NCBI GenBank assembly: GCA_019925095.2 | Contig: CM034389.1 | Span: 17,719,435-17,783,434 of the forward strand | Origin: Dendrolimus kikuchii | Taxonomy: Eukaryota; Arthropoda; Insecta; Lepidoptera; Lasiocampidae | Direction: 5' to 3' | Length of the DNA stretch: 64,000 nt | Shown: positions 21,646 through 32,749 of the stretch, piece by piece | How positions within the stretch are numbered: position 1 is the stretch's first letter | How the letters are laid out: every line of letters begins with the position of its first letter | The notes under the pieces: generated by a model | Database searches by the model: none | Told to the model about the DNA's origin: nothing | What the model saw: only the letters and a program-made list of their open reading frames with translations | Program-made: the position numbers and the translations under genes

Positions 21646-21995
21646 TCCATGCAGGAACGGAGAAAGAATACAATTTCTTGCGGCTGGGCGGCCTGTCGTA
21701 AGAGGTGAAAAAACAGCCCACAGTCAGGTGGTAGGGCATTTGCCCGACTGGATGACTGCCACTCCTGGTCTAAAGTATGTCGCCATAACAACCTTGAGTT
21801 GGGGTTCGGCATTAGTGAACAGTCTCCCTTAAGAGAGCACCAGCGTATTTGTAGCACCTTTGGTATTGCCAAATGTCCATAGGCGATGGTAACCGCTTTC
21901 CATCAAGTGGGCCGTCTGCCTGTCTGCTGAACTCCTGCAATAAAAAAAAAGAAAAGTCGACCGTCTGCCTGTCTGCTGAACTCCTGCAATAAAAA
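21646..21995 (+). mobile_element. Retroposon family 1, copy 3, with duplicated 3' tail
   Basis: Starts TCCATGCAGGAACGG and ends in an A tract, flanked by exact 8-bp duplications ACTTATTA at 21638-21645 and 21996-22003. The last ~36 bp ('ccgtctgcctgtctgctgaa..caataaaaaa') occur twice in tandem, near 21912-21950 and 21961-21996. The outer TSD includes both tails, so the duplication was present at or before insertion, or arose by slippage. It is non-coding. Confidence 0.85.
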
Positions 21996-22096
21996 ACTTA
22001 TTAATTATTATAAAGTAAAAATTTAACTTAAATATATATCTCTTACAGTCTCTAGATTAAACGATAGGTGTCTAATATTATATATAAGATATATTA

Positions 22097-22364
22097 CACC
22101 GGCTCACAAAAAAAGTGTTCCGTACATTTGACCAAATCCATCTATTCGTATATATTTCGATAGGCCGAAATCGAATTTGGGGTCAGTTTGGTCGATATAC
22201 GTTTAAAATTTTGAGGGTGTCTAGACCAAACTGACCCCAGATTCGGTTATTTGATCCATACACCCTCAAAATTTTAAGCATGTATAAACCAAACTGACCC
22301 CGAATTCGGATTTAAGAAAAATGGGACTGATCAAAAGTACAGAACACTTTTTTGTGGGCATGTG
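22097..22364. mobile_element. MITE with ~38-bp terminal inverted repeats and TTA duplication
   Basis: The ends CACCGGCTCACAAAAAAAGT and (complement) CACATGCCCACAAAAAAGTG pair imperfectly over ~38 bp and are flanked by TTA at 22094-22096 and 22365-22367. If the target is read as TA, it would suit Tc1/mariner; as TTA, PIF/Harbinger. Inside, 'gaccaaactgaccccgaattc'-like motifs occur three times (one inverted, two direct). 268 bp, non-coding. Confidence 0.7.
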
Positions 22365-22369
22365 TTATT

Positions 22370-23455
22370 ATATTAATAAATGTGATTATAGGTATGCATT
22401 GGAATTCATCTGCATTAATTTGGTACATTGTAAAATGTTGTCATTTTTGGTGATAGGTTGAAACTGACAATGTAACTTCATTTGTATCTTTATTAAAATG
22501 TGTACCTATACATGAGGTTTGAATGCTTCTACTAACTAACATAGAAACACTTGTCGCTGTTAACAAAGCAAACCTAGCGCTGGTTGATATCCTTCGTTTT
22601 AAGCGACGACGTAAAAGAGCTGAATAAAGATGAGATTTACGATACGTACATTTTTACATGCGATACCGGATCTTATGAAAGTAGGTAGCATATTTGCATA
22701 ATATTGTGAACGATACTAAGCCAAAAAGTTTGCCTTTTGAGGGTTTGTGCTCGGAAAATTATGACCTTCGCCTTAACACCGTATAAGCGCTCATTGGCTT
22801 ACAAAAAGGTATGATTCTAACTCCAGCCTCCGCTAAACTCGGATTAGATTAAGCCAGATACGTGATATGTTTAAGGATTAATATGATTCCCCGTTTATTA
22901 GACACCGTATTCTTCATTAGGTACTGTGGTCTAACGAACGGATTATATTGAGGATTTCTAGGAACTCGTATCCATAATTATCATGTACCTATATCTTATG
23001 TTAGCTAACCCATGCTTATAACGATAATATTTCGTCAAAATTAAAAAGGTTTTTCAAATTCATGAAGCGTCACACGACCGAAAAAAGTTTTAAATAAAAA
23101 TAGTTCCTATTTAATATTGTAGGGGATGCTGATAGTATTTAAATAAAAATCACCGAAAAATATGGCTGCCAGGCTTCGGGGGTGTGTACACGGCGTTGGA
23201 AAACAATTACGGCGGTTGCGCTTGCTTCTAACGGGGACTCGCGTGACATTGATTTTTCAAATTGACCAATAGCACCGAGTGGCGCACCCCGTCGTGTTGC
23301 TCTTATTATAATTATAAAATAACAAATTTTTCGCCGTAAAAAGCGCGACTAGTGACATAATACTAAGCCGCGCTTAAAAAGTAACATAATAGTTTTATTA
23401 AAGTTAATAAAATACATATAAGTAAAATACACAATGTATTGTATGTGTGCGTCGC
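22370..23455. other. Unannotated stretch with a GC-richer patch
   Basis: A patch at 23160-23310 ('ggctgccaggcttcgggggt', 'gttgcgcttgcttctaacgg') is GC-rich against its surroundings but has no useful frame. Otherwise nothing recognised. Confidence 0.4.
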
Positions 23456-23910
23456 CTACAAATATTAAAAATGCGAAAGTGACTCTGTCTGTTCGGTTTT
23501 CACGGTAGGCCGATTTGGCTGAAACTCAGTATATGTATATTTTCGATGCCGAGAATAAACATAGGATACTTTTTATCCCGAAAAATGTGATAGTTTCCGG
23601 GATAAAAATATATTTGTCTCTCTGTTTGTTATGCTTTTACGGAAAAACTAAGGGACCGATTTGGCTGAAATTCGATATATAGGTAAATTTAATACAGAGG
23701 GTGGACAAGTAATGCTTTTGATCCCGGATATGATAGGTTTTTTATTCGTGGTTTGCCATTTTGCTTATTTGGTGCAATTTGGTTGTTTAGGTAGTTTTGG
23801 TCGTTTCGGTAGTTGTGGTGGTTTTGGTAGTTTGATAGTTGGTAGTTTTAGTATATTTGGTAGCTTTTATATTTTTTGTAGTTTTGGTCGTTTATGTAGT
23901 TACAGATAGA
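23456..23910 (+). mobile_element. Helitron-like minisatellite element, copy C (3' truncated)
   Basis: Has 'aatattaaaaatgcgaaagt', 'gccgatttggctgaaactc', the internal 'tatcccgaaaaatgtgatag' hairpin and the block before the array. The array at 23757-23905 has the 9-bp unit GGTAGTTTT, imperfect. The post-array tail and terminal hairpin are missing. Confidence 0.65.
23757..23905 (+). repeat. 9-bp minisatellite (GGTAGTTTT) of Helitron copy C
   Basis: About fifteen imperfect units such as 'ggtagttttggtcgtttcgg'. It occupies the same element position as the arrays of the other copies. Confidence 0.7.
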
Positions 23911-23914
23911 TACT

Positions 23915-24035
23915 ATACTCCTTGACACTTAACATCTTTGTCTTCCGTGATCACGGCTACTGATAAGTGGCCGAAACGTTGGAATAATAAAAATCAAATA
24001 AATTATCGCGCTTAAAAATATTAAAATGTAGTTTT
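23915..24035 (+). repeat. Dispersed repeat 'gtcttccgtgatcac..gtggccgaaacgttgg', copy 1
   Basis: Shares 'catctttgtcttccgtgatc' and 'aaataaattaycgcgcttaaaa' with 59260-59345. I recognise 'gtggccgaaacgt' as part of a common lepidopteran repeat, perhaps a LINE 3' UTR. It abuts the truncated end of Helitron C. Confidence 0.5.
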
Positions 24036-24039
24036 ATTA

Positions 24040-25130
24040 TTCTAAAATTTGTATTTTGCTGATTTGATTTAGCCTCCTTGATATTTTTCTTTATTTTAAA
24101 ATGACTACATTACAAATTCGGCCCCTATCACAATACATATTTATTTTATTATAGACAGATTATACTGTGATATTGAAGAAAGGTGCCTTCTATGTACCGC
24201 TGGATATTATGTGTATGAAATTGCGTAAAAAAACCACTGTAGGCGCTTCATACAATGTGACTGATAAATAAAAATAAATAATTTCACTGTCAAAGGCGTA
24301 TGGGGTACCGTTAGTCGTTACAAAAACCGTGACGCAGTTTTTAATTACTTTTTATTAGTGTTCCGTACCCAAGCATCAAACCTTAACAATTTAGACCTAC
24401 TCTTTATTCTATCCCTATCTATTCTATCTTCGTCTGTTGATGCATTTTATAATAATATCTAGGGTTCTATTGTCATTTAAACAAAACTGAACTCTTATAA
24501 AATCATCTTATCTATCTGTGTATAGTTTATTATATTACAATTATTTTTGTGTGAATAACAACTGACAGGTAAAGATTGTGGCTGGTCTTCATACGAGTAC
24601 GTATTATAAAAAATATGTACCTGATCGTATGGGGCATCGTTTAGACAGGTGTTGAAAAACCGTCTTCAAGTTTATAGTGATAGTTTTATTCATGTCGAGA
24701 AGTGTGTTCACCTTTGAAGCTTTTAAATACTAAACTAGCAGAAGGCTTAAAAATATTTCAATGAAAATTTGTTTGATTAAGATTTATTGAGCAGTGTTAG
24801 AAATATGGAGTGTTTTTGATCAAATGCTTTTTACTTGTGTGTAGATGAGTGACAATAATAGTAGACGTTCTTTAACCCTTATATGCATGGACTGACATTT
24901 GGTTGCTTTATTTCATTATAAGAGCAAAGAAAGATATAATATTTTAGAATAAGCTTGGTGAATGTAGAAACATTAAAATGAATTCATTGAGGTCCCAACC
25001 TCCTCGCGGCTTCTAATAGCCAAAGAGGAAGAAGACCACCATGACAAACAGTTAAGCACTATCCCATACAAAATAAAAACATCTACATTGTAACGTTGGG
25101 AGTGCGATTTTAACTGAAATTGACTGTAAA
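24040..25130. other. AT-rich stretch, nothing recognised
   Basis: 'tagtgttccgtacccaagca' near 24356 resembles the common 'ggttccgtac' repeat. No gene found. Confidence 0.45.
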
Positions 25131-25137
25131 AATCCTA

Positions 25138-25409
25138 TCTGTGCAGGAATAGAGCAATAATACAATATCCTACGGCCGGGCGGCCTGTTGTAAGAGGCGA
25201 AAAAGCAACTTATAGCCAGGTAGTAGGATATTTACCCGTCTGGTTAGCTACCACCTCTGGTCTAGAGAATGCCGCCATAAGAAACTTGAGTTGTGTTCAA
25301 GCATTAATGGCCAGGTTCCAGCCTTTCCTTTAGTGAGCGACAGCACATTGGTAGCACCTTCGGTGTTACAGATGTCTATAGTGTCTGCTGAACTCATGCA
25401 ATAAAAAAA
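25138..25409 (+). mobile_element. Retroposon family 1, copy 4 (internal deletion)
   Basis: Begins TCTGTGCAGGAATAG and ends 'ctgctgaactcatgcaataa' plus A. It lacks ~45 bp of the 3' module between 'acagatgtctatag' and 'tgtctgctg'. The flanks 'aaaaatccta' and 'aaaaatctta' form a plausible imperfect 10-bp TSD. Confidence 0.75.
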
Positions 25410-26260
25410 TCTTAACTTAATATTATAACTAATCTTAACTTCATACCCTTTGTCTACTTTTACATTTAGTTACTTGCATAGTGTTTCTTTTTAATGTTAA
25501 CAATTAATTTTATCATGTACTATTTCTAATCGATATAAGCGGCCATTTCCTTAATTGACTATTTTTGTTTATTCTGTGATTAGCGCCTTTTTTGTTTAGA
25601 GTAGTTTTCTATAATTTACCATAATTATATGTACAATGTTTATTTCTAAGTTAGATTTATTTTATTACATGTAAAACTTAATAATAATATTTTATATAAT
25701 ATGTTATATAAAATATTATCTAACATTTCCAAACAACAATGTAATAAATTCTAGTCATTCCTAACATTTTTAATAAAAATAGTTTATCAATGACTTCAAT
25801 CCTATTTGTGCCAATTTGCTTGAGTTTCCTACACTGTAAAATTGTTGGAAGGATGGTAAGGTGTTCTAAAAATGTTTGTTCAGTGTAATAGTGCAACGTA
25901 AGTATATAATTAATATTATATTCAAGCCGTAAGGTTCTCTGATTATAAGAATGGTGACCAGTTGCTGTTCTGTTATTACCATAAACCCTTTTCTGAGTTG
26001 TTACAAGTATTACACTACATTGTCCAGTGAATTTTCATGTGTTATGTTATAATGTATTACGTAATTAGGATAAGCCGTTCAACATAATAACAGGTGTTCA
26101 TGCATGGGTGCCGGCACCGCGTGATGGACGACCCGCATTTGTTTTCCAGGGGCGATAAGACTTTGCCGGGATTTCGCTTGCTAGATTGTCTTTGTTAGGA
26201 AGCGAGTCTCATGATTTTTCGTACAACTAGATTCATAATAATTAAATGGAATTAATTCAT
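25410..26260. other. AT-rich stretch with one strong AT hairpin
   Basis: Only a 16-bp perfect AT stem at 25684-25719 stands out. A GC-richer patch at 26100-26200 has no recognised content. Confidence 0.45.
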
Positions 26261-26263
26261 AGC

Positions 26264-26584
26264 TTTTTTTTATTTTTTTTTATTACAGGAGTTCAGCAGA
26301 CAGGTAGACGGCCCACTTGATGGAAAGCGGTTACCATCGCCTATGGGTATTTGCAACACTAAAGGTGCTACAAATGCGCTGCTGCTCTCTTAAGGGAGAC
26401 TGGAACCTGGCCACTAATGCCGGAACACAACCCAAGGTTCTTATGTCGACATACTCTAGACCAGGGGTGGTAACCATCCAGTCGGGCAAATGCCCTACCA
26501 CCTGGCTGTGGGTTGTTTTGTCGCCTCTTACGACAGGCCGCCCGGCCGCGGGAAATTTTATTCTTTCTCCGTTCCTGCACGGAT
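26264..26584 (-). mobile_element. Retroposon family 1, copy 5
   Basis: Full-length reverse copy: a T tract at 26264-26285, the 3' module, a 'caggccgcccggccgcggg' head region and 'gttcctgcacgga' at the right. One of the better preserved copies; a TSD is not clear. ORFs on both strands are shadows. Confidence 0.8.
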
Positions 26585-26849
26585 AGTTTGTTAATAAGAT
26601 TTCTTAGTTTTTTGCCCGCCCTTAAAATATAAATAGTCATAAGCAGAGTAGTAAAGTAGCATTTTTACATTTTATTTTCTGTCAGTTTCGTGTTTTTTAT
26701 TCTTGACTTTGTACGGTCTTCGGAATTATTGGTTGTGTGACAATTGAACACCTATTGGTTTTGTAATTAAATTTACTTATATATCTATATCATGAAAAGT
26801 ATTTTTTTATTCCTTGCCTATGTTAAGGTTAATAAATATCGAGTCTTTT

Positions 26850-27070
26850 AACTCTAGCTCGATCGATGGCCCACTTCCCCCCCTTCCACAGTCCTATCCC
26901 ATTCTCCCTTATCCCATCCCCTGTACCTCACTCCCCTATCCCATTCTCGTTATTTCTTCTTAAAGGCTGTCAACACGTTGGCTTTGCCCCTGAATGTTGC
27001 AAACATCTACAGCTGACGGTAACCACTTTCTATGAATAGGATCGATTTGTGGTGAATATACATTAAAAAA
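26850..27070 (+). mobile_element. Retroposon family 2 (pyrimidine-rich core), copy 1
   Basis: Order: 'gctcgatcgatggcccact', a C/T-rich core built from 'cctatcccattctcc'-like segments, then 'aaaggctgtcaacacgttgg' and the shared 3' module 'ttgcaaacatctac..ggtaaccacttt'. It has the same layout as 31640 and 52322, with a poor tail. Confidence 0.6.
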
Positions 27071-27071
27071 T

Positions 27072-27525
27072 AGGTGAGCAGAACATTTTGTTAAAGATGT
27101 TAGTTATCATAGTAAAAAAATTAAAACATAAACAGCTCGGAACCTTACTTCCAGTTACGCAGCAGTGTTTTGAACAATCCAACTTCCAAACATTTGAGTA
27201 ACGAAGGTTATCTGTGTGATGAAGTTAGTTCGCTTCGTGGAGTTTATGTGAGAACATAGCTCTGTTTATCAGGTGAAACCGCACGGGCACAAAGGTAACA
27301 CCTGTCCACGAACTGCCTCGAACTTGTCTAACTAATTCCAAATGCCGTATCGTGTCGAAGTTTTGACTTTGGGTATCAAGTTACTATGATCAGTCAACCA
27401 CTGTTTCAGTCATTTTCCGTTAAAAATTGAGTCAAATATTTATGACTAGGTGTTTTCATTTCAAATTCGCTGTTACAAACGAAAGCCACCATACAGTATT
27501 CAGAGACAATAAATGTATACATATT
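27072..27525. other. Nothing recognised
   Basis: No gene or repeat signature supported. Confidence 0.5.
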
Positions 27526-27526
27526 A

Positions 27527-27661
27527 TCACGCCTGTTTCCCGTACGGCTAGGCAGAGACGATGGATTTCCACTTGCGACGATCCTAAAAACAATTTTTGC
27601 TTCATCACCTTTTATTAATCTCTTCATATACGAGTATGCAGGTTTATTTGTGGTGCTTTTA
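27527..27661 (-). pseudogene. LINE RT C-terminus (GRPR family), frameshifted
   Basis: The minus strand reads MKRLIKGDEAKIVF. After a one-base frameshift it continues DRRKWKSIVSA, stop, PYGKQA, with the terminal stop at 27527-27529. Same tail as 8774-9081. It carries an in-frame TAG plus the frameshift, so it is older. Confidence 0.65.
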
Positions 27662-27664
27662 TAA

Positions 27665-29548
27665 TAAGTACATCATAATAAAGTCACTTCCACATTTATA
27701 TATTATTATGTACAGGTTTAAATTAAAAACAATAATCTCATAGACGCTTACTAGAAAATTTTATATAAATGAAGCGGAATATACTCATACGATCTGTAAG
27801 TATTCTAGCGTTACTAAATTTTATTATTTTAGTAAATTTATCTGGACAATAGCAGATCAGGAAGGCGAGTTCATATTTCTTTCCGTGACAGTATTATATT
27901 GTTCGTGTGATCAGATAATTCGGAAGTGCCTGCTGGGAGGCTGGCCGGCGGGCGGCGGGGCCACTCGTAAATTTTACCTTTTATGAGCCATTATATCGGC
28001 GATAATGCCAGTAAGCGTGTTTGCTACATAGAGATTTTAAAGAACGAAAACATTGGGACCATTTGTAAGCACTTTTTTATTTCTGTTAGCTAAAAATCTT
28101 GAATTTATATCAAAATTAAGCTTCTTTAATAATCTAGAGTAGGCAAACAGGCAGAAGGTGCATGTGATAGAAAGTGGTCAGTGACGCCTAAAGACTTTGG
28201 TTACATCCGAAGAGTGGTCAACGAATGACCGGCCGAGATGAAACCTTATAGCGCTTTTTTTTAAATCAAATATTTGTCACAATCTAGAAGTTTTCGCCTG
28301 AACTTTCGGGTAAAAAACGTTCTAGAGAATTGTTCCCTAGTTGTATAGCAGATAGAAGAATGTATCTAGTAAGCATAAGCGGGGTAATATAACATTTATG
28401 CAGCAAAACACGCAAAACTTAGAGGACTGTTTTATTTGAGCTTCACACAAATAATGCCGATCTAAAGTACAATTAATTATAAGTTATATAAAATTCTCGC
28501 ACAATAATTAGCTACCTTAGAGCGCTACTACGACGTGTGCACTCGATTAAAGTTGAGACGAGAATCATCGATCGTCGCTACGTCCGCTTGGTTTTATATC
28601 CGAGCGATGAGTAAACAAGCCGAGTACTAACCATAACTACCCGCAAATATTATCTTATCAGTAATTCAACTTCGTAACAATTTTTACAAACAAGCAACAC
28701 AACTAGTCTGTTTGTTCATAAAATACTTTAATCTTAGAAAATAGCCTGATTTTAGTAGGCATATAATTATTTATTGTTTACCTGCAGAACTTAATTTTAC
28801 TTATATGTAAATAAAAGACACAGGAACAATGGGCAGTCTTATCGTGTAAAGCGATGGCTTTCTGGCAATTGTTATTATTTACCAACTATTTAGTAGAGTA
28901 TTTTTTTTATATGCATGGTATAAAAAATAGGTATTACACATTAAAAGTAATATAAATTAATATACCTATTTAATTTTTGAACATTGAAATTTATGCAAAT
29001 TTGTCTATAAAGCCATATATATTACATTTGATATATTTCATGAAATTCAGTTGTATCCACAACCATGAAGGAATAACAAATAAACTTCATCCCAATACTT
29101 ATATACGTTTAATTTACGCATTGCCCTTGAGTAAAAAGACCTATCCTTATATACAGAACTAAGTATGCGTGTACCTAGTTACTGATTAAGTTCCTGGCAT
29201 AAATAATGAAGATACTGTGGAAGCAGAATGACCCGTCTGTAGGGTCGGGATTAATGGTTTGGGACGCGCCGCATCTTGCTTAGTAAGCCTGTCTTTAAAT
29301 CTATAAGCGGGATGGGAATCTGAATGAATATTGCCTTTAGCTATGCTTAGTTAGTATTAAATTTTACATATTCTTATATTTTATATATTCTTAAAACTAT
29401 AAAATATATTCACGGCACCAAAGATTTTTATATAAAATCCAAGTTCAAGTATCAGTTGATACTTCTATTATATCTGTTTTGATTATTAGGATTTTGGGCC
29501 AAACTTCAAATGAGATTATTTTAAACGGTAGCTTATATCACTTTCAGG
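27665..29548. other. Mostly unrecognised; one 3'-module shred
   Basis: 'aggcaaacaggcagaaggtg' at 28141 is a diverged, inverted piece of the retroposon 3' module. A CpG-richer patch lies at 28520-28620. No coding signature. Confidence 0.4.
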
Positions 29549-29550
29549 CT

Positions 29551-30070
29551 TTAAGTGACTTCAAAAAGGAGGAGGTTCTCAAGTCTCCTCTATGTTGTTT
29601 TTTTATGTTTGTTAAACGATTTCTCCGTCAGTTGTAGACAGATTTTCAATCTTTTGATTATTCGAAAGAGTAGACTCCTGAGGTGGTCCCGTTGTCATCA
29701 AGTCAGGATCTGATGAGTGGATCTCAGGGAAATCGAGAGTAATCCTTGTTGAAGAGCGCCTTCACTCACCGAAAAGCAAACTTTTATACACGACTACACG
29801 GGTGCCGTAGTACAGTTTCTATAGGCGCGTAATATATTTCTAAAGCTATTCAACTAAAAAGTATTTTTTTTTCACAAATACAATACCAAATTTAAATAAA
29901 AGCAAAAAAAAAAAATTCTACCACATCTTGAAGTCCGTGCGAAGTAAAAACATAAAAATTACTATATTTTGTCAATTTGTTGATGTTTTTTAATGTTTTA
30001 CTTGGCACCGACTTCAAGATGTGGTAGAAACTATTTATTTATTTCTTTTAATCTTGAAGTCGGTTTTGTT
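29551..30070 (+). mobile_element. AACCGACTTC-type element, copy 3, with palindromic 3' end
   Basis: Left end 'gtgacttcaaaaaggaggag', one internal unit ('gtcaggatctgatgagtgga', 'aatccttgttgaagagcgc'), then an inverted repeat with arms ~29916-29958 and ~29987-30029 whose core is 'ttctaccacatcttgaagtc'. The right edge repeats 'cttgaagtcggttttg'. Non-coding. Confidence 0.6.
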
Positions 30071-30074
30071 TTTG

Positions 30075-31150
30075 TTAAAAATAATTACACTAATTTGGTT
30101 TTAAAATATGTTTTTAATTATAAAATATCAAAAAGGGTATTTTTTTAAAGACTGAACTGTATTTTTTTTTAGTCATATAGGATTTAGGGGATTTTCAGTT
30201 ATGTTTGTAACTAGATAAATGTCATTCCTAGTAGGTAATCTGCTTGCTTGGTACATCACACTAGGCTTTATTCCTAAGTATAGACTGTCAAGACAGGCTT
30301 TTACCACCCTAACATCGAATATCATTTGAACCTCATAGGATGACAAGGTTTATATGCGCTTGTAAAATCTGTGGGTCAGTAACAAAAGATTCAAATATAT
30401 TCCAATTCCAAACCTCGGCTTTGGTGAAAATTTCGTCAACTACGAGTTGCTGTTAAAACTAGCAAGGCACTTTCTTGGTTGGTTATACAAGAGCAATGTT
30501 AAGGTTATGTAATGCGACACTATTTTTCAGACGGAGAAAATGAAATGGTAATGAGAGAACGTCCGTGGAGCGAACGATTACTCCTCTAAGATCCGATAAT
30601 ACCATCGTTTTTCTTCCGTAATCCTGAAAAATCCGTGCAACCCCGTATTAGGAGAAAAGCCAACAACGATTTTACTTAAATAAATCACATAGCTGTACAT
30701 AATTATTCCTACTAATACAAATGTCGGAGTAGCTTAGTTTGTATTTTATAATTTTAGCAAAATAAGGATTCGTTTACACGAGCGATGATGAATCGCCTGA
30801 TATACATGATATTTATAACTATATACATGTATAATATTAAATATAGAAGTGATTATAATATAGGTAGTATAGGTATATGTCCTCAATAATTGCTCTCTCT
30901 GTGATGCAGTTCTTTTAATTACAAAATGACGAAACAGTTTCTATGAATTGGAAGCTGGCAAATTGACGTCATCACTAAACGACTTTAATTGAAGTAAATT
31001 AAAAAAGAGTCAAGCTGGTTGTCGCTTGCACGCCTCTATTCTATGGCATGACATAAAACCATGGCCAGGCAGCACGTACCGCTTAGGCCTGTAACCCTGA
31101 TCGTTCTGACCTCGGGCTGATAGTGATGGAAAGCATCGTGATAAAACTTG
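30075..31150. other. Nothing recognised
   Basis: No supported gene or repeat. Confidence 0.45.
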
Positions 31151-31154
31151 TTCA

Positions 31155-31255
31155 TCCTTGGTTTTTTATTGTTTTTATTGCCTGAAGCAGGCAAACAGGC
31201 GAAGGGCCCACTTGGTGGAAGGTGGTTACCGTCTCCTATGGACGTTTGCAACGTC
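31155..31255 (-). repeat. Isolated retroposon 3' module
   Basis: 'tttattgcctgaagcaggca' then 'gggcccacttggtggaaggt', 'ggttaccgtctcctatggac': the reverse complement of the shared 3' module, without a family 1 or family 2 head. Confidence 0.5.
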
Positions 31256-31299
31256 TTTGCCGCGGGTTGAAATACTGCTTAAGCCCGGTTTAGCTCACC

Positions 31300-31620
31300 A
31301 AGCTTTTTGCAGTCAAGTTTAGCCTTGCCTGTTTAGTGATGCTCCGACTAGGTGGAGGAGCGATATGGAATGCTCCTTCGTCTCAAAGTAAGATCTTCCA
31401 GCGAGCCCATTGTTGTTCCTCGCAGGCTTAGTCCTGAAATTTGTATATATTCTTTGTACGTTTCGGGAATCGTTTGCGACCTCAATTATTGTACAGCGCC
31501 ATCTATTGGCTTGTAAGTGTTTCACTACACCTCAATGCCTTGCGGATGAAAACAATCAAACATTTAAAATTTCAATAAAAGTTTTATCTATCTATATATA
31601 AGTATATCTACGGTCTATAT
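31300..31620 (+). repeat. Possible retroposon ending 'caataaaagttttatctatc'
   Basis: The segment is GC-richer than its flanks and ends with a polyadenylation-like 'ttcaataaaag' followed by TCTA repeats, as at some LINE/SINE 3' ends. No second copy in the window; weak. Confidence 0.25.
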
Positions 31621-31639
31621 ATGTTTTATATATTTACGG

Positions 31640-31850
31640 TCTGCACCTTCCGTCTTACCTTCTTCCTTCTATCCCACCTCTCTATCCCATCCCCTTTATC
31701 ACATCCCTCCTATCCTATCCTAAAGGCTGGCAATGCGATGGCATCGCCTCCGGTGTTGCAAACGTCTATATGCGACGATTACCACTTTCTAATAGCTGGG
31801 TCGCCTGCCTGTTTGCCAGCTTTGCAACAAAAATAAAATGAATAAAGAAG
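31640..31850 (+). mobile_element. Retroposon family 2, copy 2
   Basis: A pyrimidine core ('ctatcccacctctctatccc') leads into 'aaaggctggcaatgcgatgg', 'cggtgttgcaaacgtctata', 'gggtcgcctgcctgtttgcc' and an A-rich tail. Aligns with 26850 and 52322. Confidence 0.65.
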
Positions 31851-31854
31851 TTTA

Positions 31855-32700
31855 GTTTAAATTTTTGACTGATAGGGCAGTTTTCAATAACCAGACAAAA
31901 GTTATTCTATAGCATAAAGCACAACATGGGAAAATAAAAATGACAGTTGCACGAATAAAACAGTTGAATTGTTTCACTTCTGAAGTTGGTCAGGTTATAA
32001 TCTATTCGACTGAAAACTTTTATCTGATTGAAAAATTGGCACTAAGTCTAAATATGTTTTATTATAAAAATATGTTTTATATATGAAAGGTCAAAAAGTG
32101 TTAAAAATAGACCTGTAGTGAATGTTAGAATGTAGAATTAAGGAGGTTTTTGAGGCTACATTCTTTACTGGATTATTGTCAATCTGACAATTCGTCTTCC
32201 AGTATATGACTGACTTTCATGCAGCTATGGAAAAATCAGATCCAAAAGTATTATTTACATATCCTAATTTACTAAACATGATGATTACATAATTAGAAGC
32301 TTTTAACTGCAATTTAACCCCGGCAGTCAGTAAGTTAAACAAATAACATGTATTTTCATACAATATTTTGATTGTTAAAGAAATTGCGTTTGCCTCGAGT
32401 TCTCGGTAAGGCTTTATGATACTATCACAGTAGACTGAACCAACACCATTATTACAAAGTTTGATTGAACAAGCAGGTATCTTATTCACTACTTTGAAAC
32501 TCGCTACCTAGACTGAATACGGAAGTGGGAAACAGCCGCAGAAATCCGCAGAATCCATATTCCTATTAATATGTAAAATGTGAGAATAACTTTGTTTGCA
32601 TTGATGTATGTACGTCCTTCTTCACGCCCTTGAGAATTATCTGATTACCGTGAAATGTATAATATTATAAAATAGCAAACTATACCTAGCACTCTAAAGT
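31855..32700. other. Nothing recognised
   Basis: No supported gene or repeat. Confidence 0.45.
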
Positions 32701-32703
32701 ATA

Positions 32704-32749
32704 ATAGCTTCAATGTACAGACACGCATGTGTCTGTACATTAAAGCTAT
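32704..32749. repeat. Hairpin of two element ends head to head (20 of 21 bp)
   Basis: ATAGCTTCAATGTACAGACA.. pairs with its complement around a GCAT loop. The arm ('gtacattaaagctat') equals the end of the foldback element at 34160-35460, so the hairpin is probably two such ends abutting. Confidence 0.75.

Noticed and set aside
21646..21995. Family-1 element as a DNA MITE because its ends share TGCAGGA inverted
   Set aside because: The 7-bp inverted similarity is weak, whereas an A tail plus 8-bp TSD outside the tail (copies 3 and 8) fits retroposition better.
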